A stretch of DNA of 64,000 nucleotides from Psychrobacter immobilis (GTDB lineage Bacteria; Pseudomonadota; Gammaproteobacteria; Pseudomonadales; Moraxellaceae), in assembly GCF_904846065.1 (NCBI RefSeq), contig NZ_CAJGZV010000001.1, positions 2,232,001 to 2,296,000 of the forward strand, written 5' to 3'. Position numbers and translations under genes: made by a program. The number at the start of each line of letters is the position of its first letter. The first letter of the stretch is position 1. Below the pieces are notes generated by a model that saw only the letters and a program-made list of their open reading frames with translations, did no database searches and was not told the DNA's origin. Of this stretch, positions 54,867 through 64,000 are shown piece after piece.

Positions 54867-55382
54867 ATGGTAGACATGCCACCAGTAGTAGAACTAGACA
54901 CCAATATGGGTGCGATCGTTATCGAACTCAATGAAGAAAAAGCACCAAAAACCGTTGAAAACTTTTTAAACTATGTAAAATCTGGTCATTATGACGGTAC
55001 GATTTTCCATCGCATCATTGACGGCTTTATGATTCAAGGCGGCGGAATGGACGCTGAAATGAATGAAAAAGCGACCAATGCTCCAGTTGAAAACGAAGCA
55101 GACAACGGTCTAAAAAACGACGCTGGTACGATTGCGATGGCGCGTACGCAAGATCCGCATTCAGCAACCAGCCAGTTTTTCGTTAACGTAAAAGACAACG
55201 ATTTCCTAAACCATTCTGGCAAAAACATGCAAGGTTGGGGCTACACCGTATTTGGTAAAGTAACAAGCGGCATGGATGTCATCGAAAAAATGCGCGGCGT
55301 ACCTACTGGTCGTTTCGGCATGCATGCTGATGTGCCAAAAGAGCCAGTGGTTATCAAATCAGCGACTATTATTTCTGAATAA
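54867..55382 (+). CDS. ppiB: Peptidyl-prolyl cis-trans isomerase, cyclophilin type (PpiB)
   Basis: The 171-residue cyclophilin has [38 protein letters not shown] and [18 protein letters not shown]. It lacks a signal peptide, which fits cytoplasmic PpiB. It catalyses proline isomerisation in protein folding. lpxH follows after 35 bases on the same strand, so the two are probably co-transcribed, an arrangement common in gammaproteobacteria. Confidence 0.96.
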   Translation: MVDMPPVVELDTNMGAIVIELNEEKAPKTVENFLNYVKSGHYDGTIFHRIIDGFMIQGGGMDAEMNEKATNAPVENEADNGLKNDAGTIAMARTQDPHSATSQFFVNVKDNDFLNHSGKNMQGWGYTVFGKVTSGMDVIEKMRGVPTGRFGMHADVPKEPVVIKSATIISE

Positions 55383-55417
55383 TCGTTACTCATGATAAAT
55401 GACGAGGATAAAGATAA

Positions 55418-56272
55418 ATGCAAAGTTTTAATCATTTAATAACGACCCGCCCTCATGAGGTACGGCAAGTTTTGATTAGCGATTTGCATTTATCGCCTGA
55501 AGAGCCTGCCTTAGTGCAGGCTTTTTTGGCGCTGCTTGATGATTGCCTTGCTCTGCCTGCGCTCAAACGCTTGTTTATCTTAGGTGATTGGTTTGAAGTT
55601 TGGCTCGGTGATGATTTTTATTTGTCTTTATCCGACGAGGAACGACAAAGTCATTGGCTCACTCCGCTTATCGTTAAATTAAAAAAACTACGGATAGCTG
55701 GCTGCGAGATTTTAGTCATGCATGGTAATCGTGACTTCCTCTTAGGTCAGCCATTCTGCAATCTATTTGGTGGCGAGCTTATTTATGAGCCGTATACTTT
55801 AACTGTCGGTCAGCAAAATTATCGTCTAGAGCACGGTGATGCTTTGTGTACTGATGATAAAAAATATCAGTTTTTTCGCAAAATCATGCGTCATCGTTTG
55901 ACTCAGTGGTATTTGCTCAATAAATCGTTAGAGAAACGCTTGGCAATCGCCGATAAAATGCGGCAAAAGAGCCAGCAGAACAATGCCAATAAAGCGGCGC
56001 ATATCATGGATGTCAATAAAGATGCAGTGATACAAGCAATCACTGCTAGCGATGCGTTGTTACACGGACATACCCACCGTCCAGATACACATCAAGTGAC
56101 CACTGATAAAAAACGCTACGTGCTCGGCGACTGGCGATTGCTCGATAGCAATACACGCCAGCCAAAAGTAAGTGCGGTGATTGGCGCAGTGACAGGCGAC
56201 GAGCACTCAAATGACAGTTTTAGTAGTAATGCTGCTGAATTTAGATTGATTGAGTTTAAATCGCTCATTTAA
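55418..56272 (+). CDS. lpxH: UDP-2,3-diacylglucosamine diphosphatase LpxH
   Basis: The 284-residue protein is a metallophosphoesterase with ISDLHLSPEEP (metal-binding Asp and His), LFILGDWFEVWLGDDF, LVMHGNRDFLLGQ, YRLEHGDALCTDD and LLHGHTHRPDTHQ. LpxH hydrolyses UDP-2,3-diacylglucosamine to lipid X in lipid A synthesis. It is about 40 residues longer than E. coli LpxH (240), mainly in the C-terminal part. It is coupled with ppiB. Confidence 0.95.
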   Translation: MQSFNHLITTRPHEVRQVLISDLHLSPEEPALVQAFLALLDDCLALPALKRLFILGDWFEVWLGDDFYLSLSDEERQSHWLTPLIVKLKKLRIAGCEILVMHGNRDFLLGQPFCNLFGGELIYEPYTLTVGQQNYRLEHGDALCTDDKKYQFFRKIMRHRLTQWYLLNKSLEKRLAIADKMRQKSQQNNANKAAHIMDVNKDAVIQAITASDALLHGHTHRPDTHQVTTDKKRYVLGDWRLLDSNTRQPKVSAVIGAVTGDEHSNDSFSSNAAEFRLIEFKSLI

Positions 56273-56302
56273 TTTCGTTTTTTTTGAGCACCTCTAAATA
56301 AT

Positions 56303-56338
56303 AAAAAAGGTCTGTTGAATTATCAACAGACCTTTTTT
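56303..56338. terminator. Bidirectional terminator between lpxH and orn
   Basis: Arms AAAAAAGGTCTGTTGA and TCAACAGACCTTTTTT form a perfect hairpin with a 4-base loop between convergent genes. Confidence 0.92.
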
Positions 56339-56405
56339 ACTATAAATGACACTGCATGATTGACACGAATTTAAGTGTCAAACTATTGATCGCTCAACTC
56401 TTACT

Positions 56406-56993
56406 TTACGGTATTAATTTAAAGAAATGCTGGCGATAATGCTTCAATTCACGAATAGAATCACGGATGTCATCTAACGCTAGGTGACTGCCACCTTTTT
56501 CAAAGTTTCTGAGAATATCAGGACGCCAGCGGAAACAAAGCTCTTTGATTGACGAGACATCCAGATTGCGATAATGGAAGAATTTTTCTAATTCCGGCAT
56601 TTGACGCGCCATAAAACGGCGATCTTGGCAGATAGAATTGCCACACATTGGCGACTTACCACTATCGACCCATTTATTGAGAAACTTAATAGTCTCAGCT
56701 TCGGCCTCTGCCAATGTCACGGTACTACGGCGGACACGGTCGACCAATCCTGACTGACCATGCTGTTTGGTATTCCAATCATCCATTTTATTTAACGTTT
56801 GATCCGATACTTTTATAGCGAACACTGGCCCTTCGGCAAGGACATTCAAATCTTCATCAGTGACAACGGTAGCAATCTCGATAATCTCGTCATTCAAGGT
56901 ATCCAGTCCGGTCATTTCTAGGTCAATCCATACCAGCCCTTTTTTGCCTTGGTTTCTGATTTTAATCTTGTTGGGGTGGTCACCGGTACTCAT
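56406..56993 (-). CDS. orn: Oligoribonuclease Orn
   Basis: From the ATG at 56,993 the protein has 195 residues with DEDDh exonuclease motifs: [36 protein letters not shown] and [17 protein letters not shown]. It degrades 2- to 5-nt RNA and pGpG in the cytoplasm. AGGATATTTT gives a good ribosome-binding site for this start. The start 18 bases upstream is less likely. Confidence 0.96.
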   Translation of the reverse strand: MSTGDHPNKIKIRNQGKKGLVWIDLEMTGLDTLNDEIIEIATVVTDEDLNVLAEGPVFAIKVSDQTLNKMDDWNTKQHGQSGLVDRVRRSTVTLAEAEAETIKFLNKWVDSGKSPMCGNSICQDRRFMARQMPELEKFFHYRNLDVSSIKELCFRWRPDILRNFEKGGSHLALDDIRDSIRELKHYRQHFFKLIP

Positions 56994-57223
56994 AAAATAT
57001 CCTATGGTCAATAAAGTTTAGAACAACTTTGGAGCAATATTAATTAGATAAATCGCCTGTTAATGTTCATGCCTAAGTAGCAAACTGTAGCAAAACGTTG
57101 CATCTACTGATTTATAACCCTTAAAACGTTACAAAATCTCTGTCTGCAGCAGGCGCTTTAGGCTGTATGTTATCAAACTTTCACGCTACACTTAGCAATA
57201 TTTTTTTAATAGGTTCAAAACCC

Positions 57224-58327
57224 ATGGCATTAATTCGGCAACGCAAACTGACTAAGCAACAGATTCGTCGCATCGACAAACAACAGCTGGCAAGTCAAGA
57301 CAGCATCGATGACAGTTTGATGGATGGCGTGGTCATGGCGCATTATGGCAAGCAGTTGGAAGTACAAGTGACCAGCTTGCCTGCGGTGATACCCGTGCAG
57401 CCGGAGATTGCACCCGATGATCCTGAGCCGTTTTGGCAAGAGCTGGCATTAGGCGATATTTGGCGTTGTCATGTGCGTACCAATTTACCGATGCTAGCCG
57501 CTGGCGACCAAGTACGCTGGAGTGCTGATCCTAATACTGGCTTTGGACGTATTGAATCGGTCAAGCCGCGTACCTCTCTGGTCTCGCGTCCTGATCGTTA
57601 TCATAAACTTAAACCTGTCGCCGCCAATGTCGATATTTTGGCGATTGTATTTGCGCCGCTACCTGCTGCCGCGCCAACCCTCATCGATCGTTATTTGGTC
57701 GTCTGTCATCATGCTGGCGTAAAGCCGCTGTTGGTGCTTAATAAAGCCGATTTATTGGCAGAAGAAAACGGCGTCGATACCAAAGAATTACTCGCACAAT
57801 ATGCTTCTCTCGGTTATGAGAGCGTCTTGACCTCAGTCGACTGCCCTGAAAACGTCGCGGATAGCGATGAGCAAGAAGGGCTGGATGAATTAAAACGTTA
57901 TATCGATAAAAAACTGGTTATTTTTGCTGGGCAATCTGGTGTCGGTAAAAGCAGTTTGATTAATGCCCTACTACCTGAATCGGCACAAAGCGTCAATATC
58001 ATCTCTGATAATTCAAAACTTGGTCAACACACCACCACCACCAGTCGCTTATTACCATTTAATCCAGCCGACTTGACCCAAGGCGGTATCGTCGATACGC
58101 CAGGTATCCGCGAGTACGGTATTTGGCATCTCACACCCGATGATATCATTTCAGGATTTGTGGAGCTTGCACCGTTGTCTGGCAACTGTCAGTTCCGCGA
58201 TTGTCGTCATACTCACAACAGCAAAGGCTGCGCACTATGGCAAGCGGTTGCTGACGGCGTGGTATTGCAGCGCCGTGTGGAAAATCTCGTTACCCTAAGA
58301 GAAGAGGCTGATACTAAGCCCTATTAA
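57224..58327 (+). CDS. rsgA: Ribosome small subunit-dependent GTPase RsgA
   Basis: From the ATG at 57,224 the protein has 367 residues: an OB fold (about 30-130), a circularly permuted GTPase domain with LVLNKADLL (G4), FAGQSGVGKSSLINALLP (G1) and IVDTPGIREYGI (G3), and a C-terminal zinc finger (NCQFRDCRHTHNSKGCALW). RsgA matures the 30S subunit. An in-frame start at 57,167 would add 19 unconserved residues. A rhodanese gene follows downstream. Confidence 0.95.
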   Translation: MALIRQRKLTKQQIRRIDKQQLASQDSIDDSLMDGVVMAHYGKQLEVQVTSLPAVIPVQPEIAPDDPEPFWQELALGDIWRCHVRTNLPMLAAGDQVRWSADPNTGFGRIESVKPRTSLVSRPDRYHKLKPVAANVDILAIVFAPLPAAAPTLIDRYLVVCHHAGVKPLLVLNKADLLAEENGVDTKELLAQYASLGYESVLTSVDCPENVADSDEQEGLDELKRYIDKKLVIFAGQSGVGKSSLINALLPESAQSVNIISDNSKLGQHTTTTSRLLPFNPADLTQGGIVDTPGIREYGIWHLTPDDIISGFVELAPLSGNCQFRDCRHTHNSKGCALWQAVADGVVLQRRVENLVTLREEADTKPY

Positions 58328-58470
58328 TCGCTGCCTTGTGGGTCGTTAATCGCTTGGTTGACCATCGCCCGTTTACTATGGATGGTCTAATCGGTATAAT
58401 AGCGCCTTGTTCAGTATCGTTAGGCTGTCTTCTCAGCTTAACCGAACACTTATTTTTTTGGAGGTATGGT

Positions 58471-58926
58471 TTGGATCGTGCGCTGGAATTTGTGGGCAAC
58501 CACCCGTTTTTATTTGGTATATTAGCCGTACTTGCCGTGCTATTTTTTACGATTGAAAACAAACGTAGTGGCAGAAAAATATCGCCCAATACCTTAGGTA
58601 TGATGGTTAACTCGCAAAACGCGCAGCTAATCGATATTCGTGCCAAAAAGAAGTTTGAGACTGGTTACATCCAAGGCAGCCGTAACATACCGTTCACCGA
58701 GCTCAAAGACCGCTTAGAAGAAATCCGCGCCATTGAGCAGCCAGTGATTATCATTTGTGATATGGGTGTGCAAGCAGGCGCGGCGATTCAGATGATCGGC
58801 AAGGACAGTGTCTATCGCTTAGAAGGTGGTATCGGCGGCTGGCAAGCAGCGGGCATGCCATTAGTTGGTTTAAAAGATGCAAAGCCTAAAAATAAAGGCA
58901 AAGCCAAACCAAGTCTACATAAGTAG
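58471..58926 (+). CDS. Membrane-anchored rhodanese-domain protein (TTG start)
   Basis: The frame opens far upstream, but the family-like product starts at a TTG at 58,471, placed five bases after a perfect GGAGGT site. It gives 151 residues: one N-terminal membrane helix (about 10-30; FLFGILAVLAVLFFTIE) and a rhodanese domain (about 45-135; LIDIRAKKKFETGYIQGSRN, IICDMGVQAGAAIQMI). The catalytic Cys is in CDMG. It probably handles sulfur transfer or persulfides at the membrane. The layout resembles YibN-type proteins, usually encoded near grxC and secB, and here too both follow downstream. Confidence 0.85.
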   Translation: MDRALEFVGNHPFLFGILAVLAVLFFTIENKRSGRKISPNTLGMMVNSQNAQLIDIRAKKKFETGYIQGSRNIPFTELKDRLEEIRAIEQPVIIICDMGVQAGAAIQMIGKDSVYRLEGGIGGWQAAGMPLVGLKDAKPKNKGKAKPSLHK

Positions 58927-59244
58927 TTCGCTATACTGCTGTTTAAAAAATATTTAGCCCGTATCAATTGATATATGATTGAGGCGCATTGAATATTCAC
59001 AAATAAAAAAGACACCTTATCGATAGGTGTTTTTTTGTTTGTGGCATTTGTGCTACCGTCAGAGCTTTTATACTCAAACATCTTGAATTTGCTCTGCTCA
59101 TCCCCACTTTAATAACGAGCATCACCGAATCTATCTTCAATTTACTTGCTGGTAACGGATTATAAGAATTTTTATCAAATAATTATTTATAATACTTTTT
59201 ATAATAAAACGATTACCTTCTAAACTTATAAATAAGGATTTACC
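58927..59244. other. Gap between the rhodanese and glutaredoxin genes
   Basis: A 318-base gap with a terminator-like hairpin near the start and an AT-rich stretch (59,160-59,240) that probably holds the glutaredoxin promoter. No coding frame is supported. Confidence 0.45.
59004..59037. terminator. Terminator after the rhodanese gene
   Basis: ACACCT and AGGTGT form a short hairpin around TATCGAT, with A and T runs on both sides. Confidence 0.65.
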
Positions 59245-59508
59245 ATGACTGTCGCTGTTAAAGTTTACACCACCCCTATCTGCCCATATTGCTCAAACGC
59301 CAAACAACTCTTAAAAACTAAAGGCGTTGACTACGAAGAAATTGGCATGCACGATATGAGCCGCGAAGAGCGTCAAGAATTAATGAAAAAAACCAATAAC
59401 TATCGCACTGTGCCACAAATTTTCGTCGGCGAGACCTTTGTCGGTGGTTTTGATGAGCTCAATCAAATGAACCAACAAGGCAAACTTGACGAGCTATTAG
59501 CAGGTTAA
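59245..59508 (+). CDS. grxC: Glutaredoxin 3 (GrxC)
   Basis: The 87-residue protein has the dithiol active site CPYC in TTPICPYCSNAKQLL, the cis-Pro in RTVPQIFVGETFVGGFDEL and the GGFDEL glutathione site. It reduces disulfides with glutathione in the cytoplasm. Its place before secB repeats the common grxC-secB neighbourhood. AAGGA lies before the ATG. Confidence 0.96.
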   Translation: MTVAVKVYTTPICPYCSNAKQLLKTKGVDYEEIGMHDMSREERQELMKKTNNYRTVPQIFVGETFVGGFDELNQMNQQGKLDELLAG

Positions 59509-59676
59509 TCTGCTGCTTTTCGTTGCTGTCTGTCTTTGCCTGTGCAATGATAGACAGCGGCAAAGATAAAAAAGAGTAATAAAAACATCCAGATTTTGTC
59601 TCGATTTATATTACAATGAACTTTTATTAAAATGACAGTTTGTCCAACTACTTGATCAACTTTTAGAGGATTTATC

Positions 59677-60129
59677 ATGGCTGAAGAACAAGCACAACCA
59701 CAATTAGCGCTAGAGCGTATCTACGTAAAAGACATGTCACTTGAAGTCCCAGGCGCTAGTGTGTTCACCAAAGAGTGGAACCCAGAGCTTGATATCAATT
59801 TGTCTAGCAACGCTGAAAAACTGGATGATGATCATTATCAAGTCATTTTAACGGTGAGCGTTACAGCAAAAAATGCGGAAGAAGCGGCATTTATCGCTGA
59901 AGTGCATCAAGCGGGTATCTTCTTATTAAAAGATATTCCAGAAGACCAAATCGGTCAAATCTTAGGTGCATACTGCCCGAACGTTTTGTTCCCGTATGCT
60001 CGTGAAGTCATCAGCGACATCGTAACGCGTGGTAGCTTCCCGCAGTTATTGCTAGCCCCTGTCAACTTTGATCAAGCTTACGCACAAAGCCAGCAACAAG
60101 CACAAGTTGATGCTGAAGGTAATGCATAA
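59677..60129 (+). CDS. secB: Protein-export chaperone SecB
   Basis: The 150-residue protein has [41 protein letters not shown] and the C-terminal [10 protein letters not shown]. SecB holds precursors unfolded and delivers them to SecA. The short acidic N-terminal part (AEEQAQPQ) varies in the family. AGAGGATT gives the ribosome-binding site. Confidence 0.97.
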   Translation: MAEEQAQPQLALERIYVKDMSLEVPGASVFTKEWNPELDINLSSNAEKLDDDHYQVILTVSVTAKNAEEAAFIAEVHQAGIFLLKDIPEDQIGQILGAYCPNVLFPYAREVISDIVTRGSFPQLLLAPVNFDQAYAQSQQQAQVDAEGNA

Positions 60130-60175
60130 GTTTTAAGCAAAAATGTGCTAGCTTTATTCACAGTATATTTTGATA

Positions 60176-60213
60176 AAAAAGCCGTTTACTCATCACGAGT
60201 GAGCGGCTTTTTT
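60176..60213. terminator. Terminator after secB
   Basis: AAAAAAGCCG and CGGCTTTTTT with inner TTACTC/GAGTGA form a strong hairpin with T run. Confidence 0.85.
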
Positions 60214-60308
60214 GTGGATGTTGTTTAAGCGCTTATTCAAAAGAATCGTTAAGCAACGAGAGTTCTACTGAGTAATATTGTAAGACATACAGTTAAAACC
60301 ATCAGACA

Positions 60309-60339
60309 TAAAAAAACCCTGCTAATAAACAGGGTCTTC
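60309..60339 (-). terminator. Terminator after adk
   Basis: On the minus strand ACCCTGTTTATTAGCAGGGT forms a hairpin followed by TTTTTT, about 30 bases after the adk stop. Confidence 0.8.
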
Positions 60340-60370
60340 AATCGCGTCATCAATTATTTAAAATCGATGA

Positions 60371-61099
<729 letters not shown>

Positions 61100-61247
61100 T
61101 TACCTTGTGGCTTGGCAAAGCTCAAGTATTTTCATTATTTGCAGTGATAAGTTGTCATGACTTATCTGTTCATATAATGCTGTTGCGCGCTGCTGTATCG
61201 GACAACAGCGCTTACGTCAGAGGTGCTGACAGCAACAGATATAAATA

Positions 61248-62528
61248 CTATGGAATTTGTTGATTGATTTCAACATTGACCTGATTTTGTTCCGCACTAA
61301 TCACTACTGGATTACCTGACAAATCCCCTGACTCTGCACTGGCAGTACCACTATGGCTGATACGAGCGATGACAGCCAACTGAACTTTATCCGCTCGCGC
61401 CGATTTCAAAGTACGTTCAGGCATCATGGCATCCAAATCGCTTAGGCTAATGCTGGCTTCACCTTGCTTGATGACACTGATAGGCAAACGTTTGGCAGCA
61501 AATGGTGGTCCACCATTGACATCGCGTATGGCCACAAATAACACATCGTCGGCTTTGACTAATGGCAGCAGGCTAGCATTAATCGTAACAGTCACTTCAA
61601 TACCTTCAGAGGCTTGCTGTTGCTGAGCAGTGACATTAGCACTTAGCTCATCTAGACTCGCCAATGCTTTGGTATGATCACCAGGTTTAGCCGCAATACT
61701 GTCACGTAGACGCTTAATCCAGCCTTGTGCTTGATCAAAATTACTACTCCGTGCCTCACCCATTGCCATGAGCATTTGCGCGCCCTCATGCTCTGGATTT
61801 TTGGCCAACACGTCTTGTAGCACTCGGCGACTATTAGCGTCTAATTGGCCTTTATTGGCAAAGAAGCTAATCTGTGCATAGGTGGTTGCAATCTCTTCAT
61901 TGTCTGGTGACAAACGATAAGCACGCGATAAGGCTTCAATTGCGGAATCCGTCGCTTCTAATGATAAGAATAATTCTGATAAACGCATCCAGCGATCTGG
62001 ATCATCAGCGTGACGATAGACATTGGTCTGCATGGCACTAATCAGTTGTTGACCATCTTCAATCGCCCAAGCAGGCGGCTGATCAATCTTACCCGTTAAC
62101 AAGTCATCAGCCACTTGACCCACTTTGTCTTCAGCTGCCCAAAGCTCGAACACAGGCGTACGATCGCCGACCATCAAATACGCCATCGCCGCGAGGACTG
62201 GCACCCAGACAGTAATGATCAATCGGCTTTTGATACCAGGCGCGACCATCGGTGAGACTTCACGCTGAGCATCCAATAACTGGCGCTCAAGCTCCAGTTT
62301 TTGGTTCTGGTAATGGCTGTCATCGATAGTGCCATTGTCTTTATCTGTTTTTAGTTCTGCTAGACGCTCACGGAACACAGCAACGTTGATATCCAACAGC
62401 TGATTGTCCAGAGGCTTTTCTGGCGAGCGTGACGCTCGCAGCCAAGGCATGATGGTAATAACAGCGAGTATTAAGGCGATGAGTAAGCTTAGAGCAATAA
62501 ATAAGCCCACAGTAGAGAATATGGTCAT
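61248..62528 (-). CDS. ccmI: Cytochrome c maturation protein CcmI
   Basis: The 426-residue protein starts with a membrane helix (about 4-28), then a cytoplasmic helical loop (RERLAELKTDKDNGTIDDSH), a second helix (about 105-120) and a periplasmic TPR region (about 150-270; WMRLSELFLSLEATDSAIEAL). The C-terminal extension is rich in beta strands. CcmI (CycH) holds apocytochrome c for CcmFH. It overlaps ccmH by 4 bases, so it belongs to the ccm operon, where it is the last gene visible. Confidence 0.92.
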   Translation of the reverse strand: MTIFSTVGLFIALSLLIALILAVITIMPWLRASRSPEKPLDNQLLDINVAVFRERLAELKTDKDNGTIDDSHYQNQKLELERQLLDAQREVSPMVAPGIKSRLIITVWVPVLAAMAYLMVGDRTPVFELWAAEDKVGQVADDLLTGKIDQPPAWAIEDGQQLISAMQTNVYRHADDPDRWMRLSELFLSLEATDSAIEALSRAYRLSPDNEEIATTYAQISFFANKGQLDANSRRVLQDVLAKNPEHEGAQMLMAMGEARSSNFDQAQGWIKRLRDSIAAKPGDHTKALASLDELSANVTAQQQQASEGIEVTVTINASLLPLVKADDVLFVAIRDVNGGPPFAAKRLPISVIKQGEASISLSDLDAMMPERTLKSARADKVQLAVIARISHSGTASAESGDLSGNPVVISAEQNQVNVEINQQIP

Positions 62529-63088
62529 TTTTTGTCCTTGAGGCTTGTAATATCATGGTCGTTTTTGTCATCGCTCGAAGCACGTGATAACAGACGATCA
62601 ATCTCGGCTTTTTCAGCAGCAGACAGAGCAGCAGCCGTACTATTGACCGTTACCCCGCTTTCACCACTAGCGACAAGCTGACGTCGTTTGCTTTGCCAGA
62701 ACCAGCCTATGAGTAAACTGATGAGTAATAGTGGCGGAAAAAACCACAAAATCCACGTTGATGGACGGACAGGCGGCTTATAAGTGATGAAATCGCCATA
62801 ACGTTCCTGCATATAAGCACGAATCTCGCCATCACTACGACCGTCTTTTATCAAATCATAGGTTTTTTGCTTTAGATCTTGGGCAATGGGCGCATCCGAT
62901 CCTGCAAGATTTTGGTTTTGACATTTTGGGCAACGCAGCTCTTCGATGAGACCACGATATTGGGCTTCTTGCTGCACAGAATCAAAGTCATAGACCTCAA
63001 TAGCAGCATAGCTTGCCATACTTATTAGACAAGCTATTAATAGGCTCGCGACTTTTAACGTAACGGCTGTTATTTTATTGGCTATCAT
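62525..63088 (-). CDS. ccmH: Cytochrome c maturation thiol protein CcmH (CcmL type)
   Basis: The 187-residue protein has a signal peptide (LKVASLLIACLISMASYAA), the diagnostic ELRCPKCQNQNLAGSDAPIA redox motif (two Cys) and a membrane helix (about 103-125; STWILWFFPPLLLISLLIGW). It reduces apocytochrome c before heme attachment. It overlaps ccmG and ccmI by 4 bases each. Confidence 0.95.
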   Translation of the reverse strand: MIANKITAVTLKVASLLIACLISMASYAAIEVYDFDSVQQEAQYRGLIEELRCPKCQNQNLAGSDAPIAQDLKQKTYDLIKDGRSDGEIRAYMQERYGDFITYKPPVRPSTWILWFFPPLLLISLLIGWFWQSKRRQLVASGESGVTVNSTAAALSAAEKAEIDRLLSRASSDDKNDHDITSLKDKK

Positions 63089-63744
63089 TTACACGCCTCC
63101 GCAACCTGAGTCGGATCTGGACTGACGTTGTTATTATTGGCTTCATTGAGCACCATCAAGCAAGGCGTAATACGGCTTTGCCAGTTACTTTCATTGATCT
63201 CACCAATGATGTGCTGACGAATAATACCATTACCATCGACTACGAAAGTCTCAGGCGCACCCGTCAAACCTAAGTCCAAAGCAAACTGACCAGATAAATC
63301 CTGAATGGACATCGAGAACGGATCGCCACCTCGGTTTAAGTAGCCTAGGGCATCACCAATATCATCTTTATAGTTGACCCCGACCAGATTGACACCGCGC
63401 TCCTCTAGTTGCATAAGAAAAGGATGCTCAATAATACAAGTTGGGCACCAAGAGCCCCAAATGTTCATCAAAAAGGGCTTATCAGGCAAATTCTCATTGG
63501 TCATGATACGACTGGTATCTGATAATAACGGCAGCTCAAAAGCGGGCACTGGGCGCTCAAGTGCCGTATTGGTAACGATATCCGTCGGCTTACCCAAACG
63601 CAGATATAGCATGATGATTAAGCCAATGAAAACGATCAGTGGAATCAAAAACCATAGCTTAAGTTGCTTTTTATTCATGGTTTTCGTGCCACCTACCTTA
63701 TCTTGCTTTGCATTTTGCTCAGGGGATTGCTTTGATGTGCTCAT
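63085..63744 (-). CDS. ccmG: Thiol:disulfide interchange protein CcmG/DsbE
   Basis: The 219-residue protein has a polar N-terminal segment, one membrane helix (about 30-50; LWFLIPLIVFIGLIIMLYL) and a periplasmic thioredoxin domain with WGSWCPTCIIEHPF and LTGAPETFVVDGNGII (cis-Pro). It supplies reductant for CcmH. The ATG lies one base after the ccmF stop. The N-terminal extension of about 22 residues before MNKKQLK is longer than usual and could reflect a downstream start. Confidence 0.94.
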   Translation of the reverse strand: MSTSKQSPEQNAKQDKVGGTKTMNKKQLKLWFLIPLIVFIGLIIMLYLRLGKPTDIVTNTALERPVPAFELPLLSDTSRIMTNENLPDKPFLMNIWGSWCPTCIIEHPFLMQLEERGVNLVGVNYKDDIGDALGYLNRGGDPFSMSIQDLSGQFALDLGLTGAPETFVVDGNGIIRQHIIGEINESNWQSRITPCLMVLNEANNNNVSPDPTQVAEACK

Positions 63745-63745
63745 A

Positions 63746-64000
63746 TTAATTATCCCCTGTCTTTAATGCTGACGCATCCAAATCGGCGACGGTGGTAAAG
63801 CCTGCTTTATTCGCCGCAATTTGTGCAGGTGTCTTGGTTTTCTTAATACGATAGCGATGATCAAGAATACTCAATACTGCACCAAAAGCCATAATCAGAG
63901 CGCCTAGCCATATCCAGCGGATAAGCGGTTTCACATAAATACGTACTGCCCATTCGTTGCTATCTTCGGCGATAGGTTCGCCCAGTGCTACATAAACATC
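63746..64000 (-). CDS. ccmF: Heme lyase subunit CcmF, C-terminal part, cut by window end
   Basis: Eighty-four codons at the end of CcmF are visible and continue beyond the window. VYVALGEPIAEDSNEWAVRI, then YVKPLIRWIWLGALIMAFGA (final membrane helix) and LDHRYRIKKTK are typical of the CcmF C-terminus. CcmF is the membrane heme lyase that works with CcmH and CcmI. The tail after DHRYRI is longer than in many relatives. It heads the visible part of the ccm operon. Confidence 0.9.
   Translation of the reverse strand, partial: DVYVALGEPIAEDSNEWAVRIYVKPLIRWIWLGALIMAFGAVLSILDHRYRIKKTKTPAQIAANKAGFTTVADLDASALKTGDN

Overview
The window looks like a chromosome segment of a gammaproteobacterium of the family Moraxellaceae, most like Psychrobacter. 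This rests on gene content and protein character: a Moraxellaceae-style VgrG, PilS/PilR and GacA, a FFLEELY-type protein beside ubiE, polyphosphate:AMP phosphotransferase, and AT-leaning intergenic DNA. It is not a database match. Most of the window is housekeeping sequence with conserved proteins. The accessory content is at the left end (about 1 to 13,100) and in small repeats scattered between genes.

Region 1 (1-10,900) is the end of a type VI secretion system (T6SS) locus: the C-terminal part of tssM, tagF, a BON/OmpA-domain envelope protein, and a long VgrG with an extra C-terminal domain. Directly downstream lie an unfamiliar 414-residue protein with a papain-like Cys...His...Asp pattern and a small lipoprotein that overlaps it by one base. 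I read these as a candidate effector and immunity pair. After them come a broken second vgrG copy, an 82-bp TA-flanked mini-element, a decayed IS3-type insertion sequence, an orphan lipoprotein gene and a possible ankyrin-like remnant. This is what an eroded, recombining T6SS cargo site would look like.

Region 2 (10,900-15,450) is a metal-stress cluster, probably copper: two DUF305 proteins and a DUF411 lipoprotein on the minus strand, divergent from a CusR/CopR-like regulator and its sensor kinase. A cop-box-like inverted repeat lies in the divergent promoter.

Region 3 (15,450-64,000) holds two tRNA genes, glutathione peroxidase and msrB, then a fusion of an XRE-type DNA-binding domain to an AlaT-type aminotransferase with striking palindromes upstream. 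Next come a phosphate transporter, polyphosphate:AMP phosphotransferase, ubiE-ubiJ-ubiB, an FAD-linked 2-hydroxyacid dehydrogenase, ruvA and ruvB (with ruvC far away), fba and pgk, a DksA-like protein, thiE, a PBP7-type peptidase, gacA, pilS-pilR, ctpA, gpmI, 6S RNA, fxsA, lipoproteins, a 1-Cys peroxiredoxin, a single-HKD phospholipase D-like protein, glnS, ppiB-lpxH, orn, rsgA, a rhodanese, a glutaredoxin, secB, adk, and the distal part of a cytochrome c maturation operon (ccmF-ccmG-ccmH-ccmI), cut by the window end.

Six copies of a short TA-flanked inverted-repeat element (GGGCGTGTC ends, 62 to 175 bp) sit in intergenic gaps. Several lie immediately upstream of genes (alaT fusion, FAD dehydrogenase, dksA-like, thiE, pilS), so they may supply transcription or mRNA signals. 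All family assignments come from reading the sequence. No searches were run.
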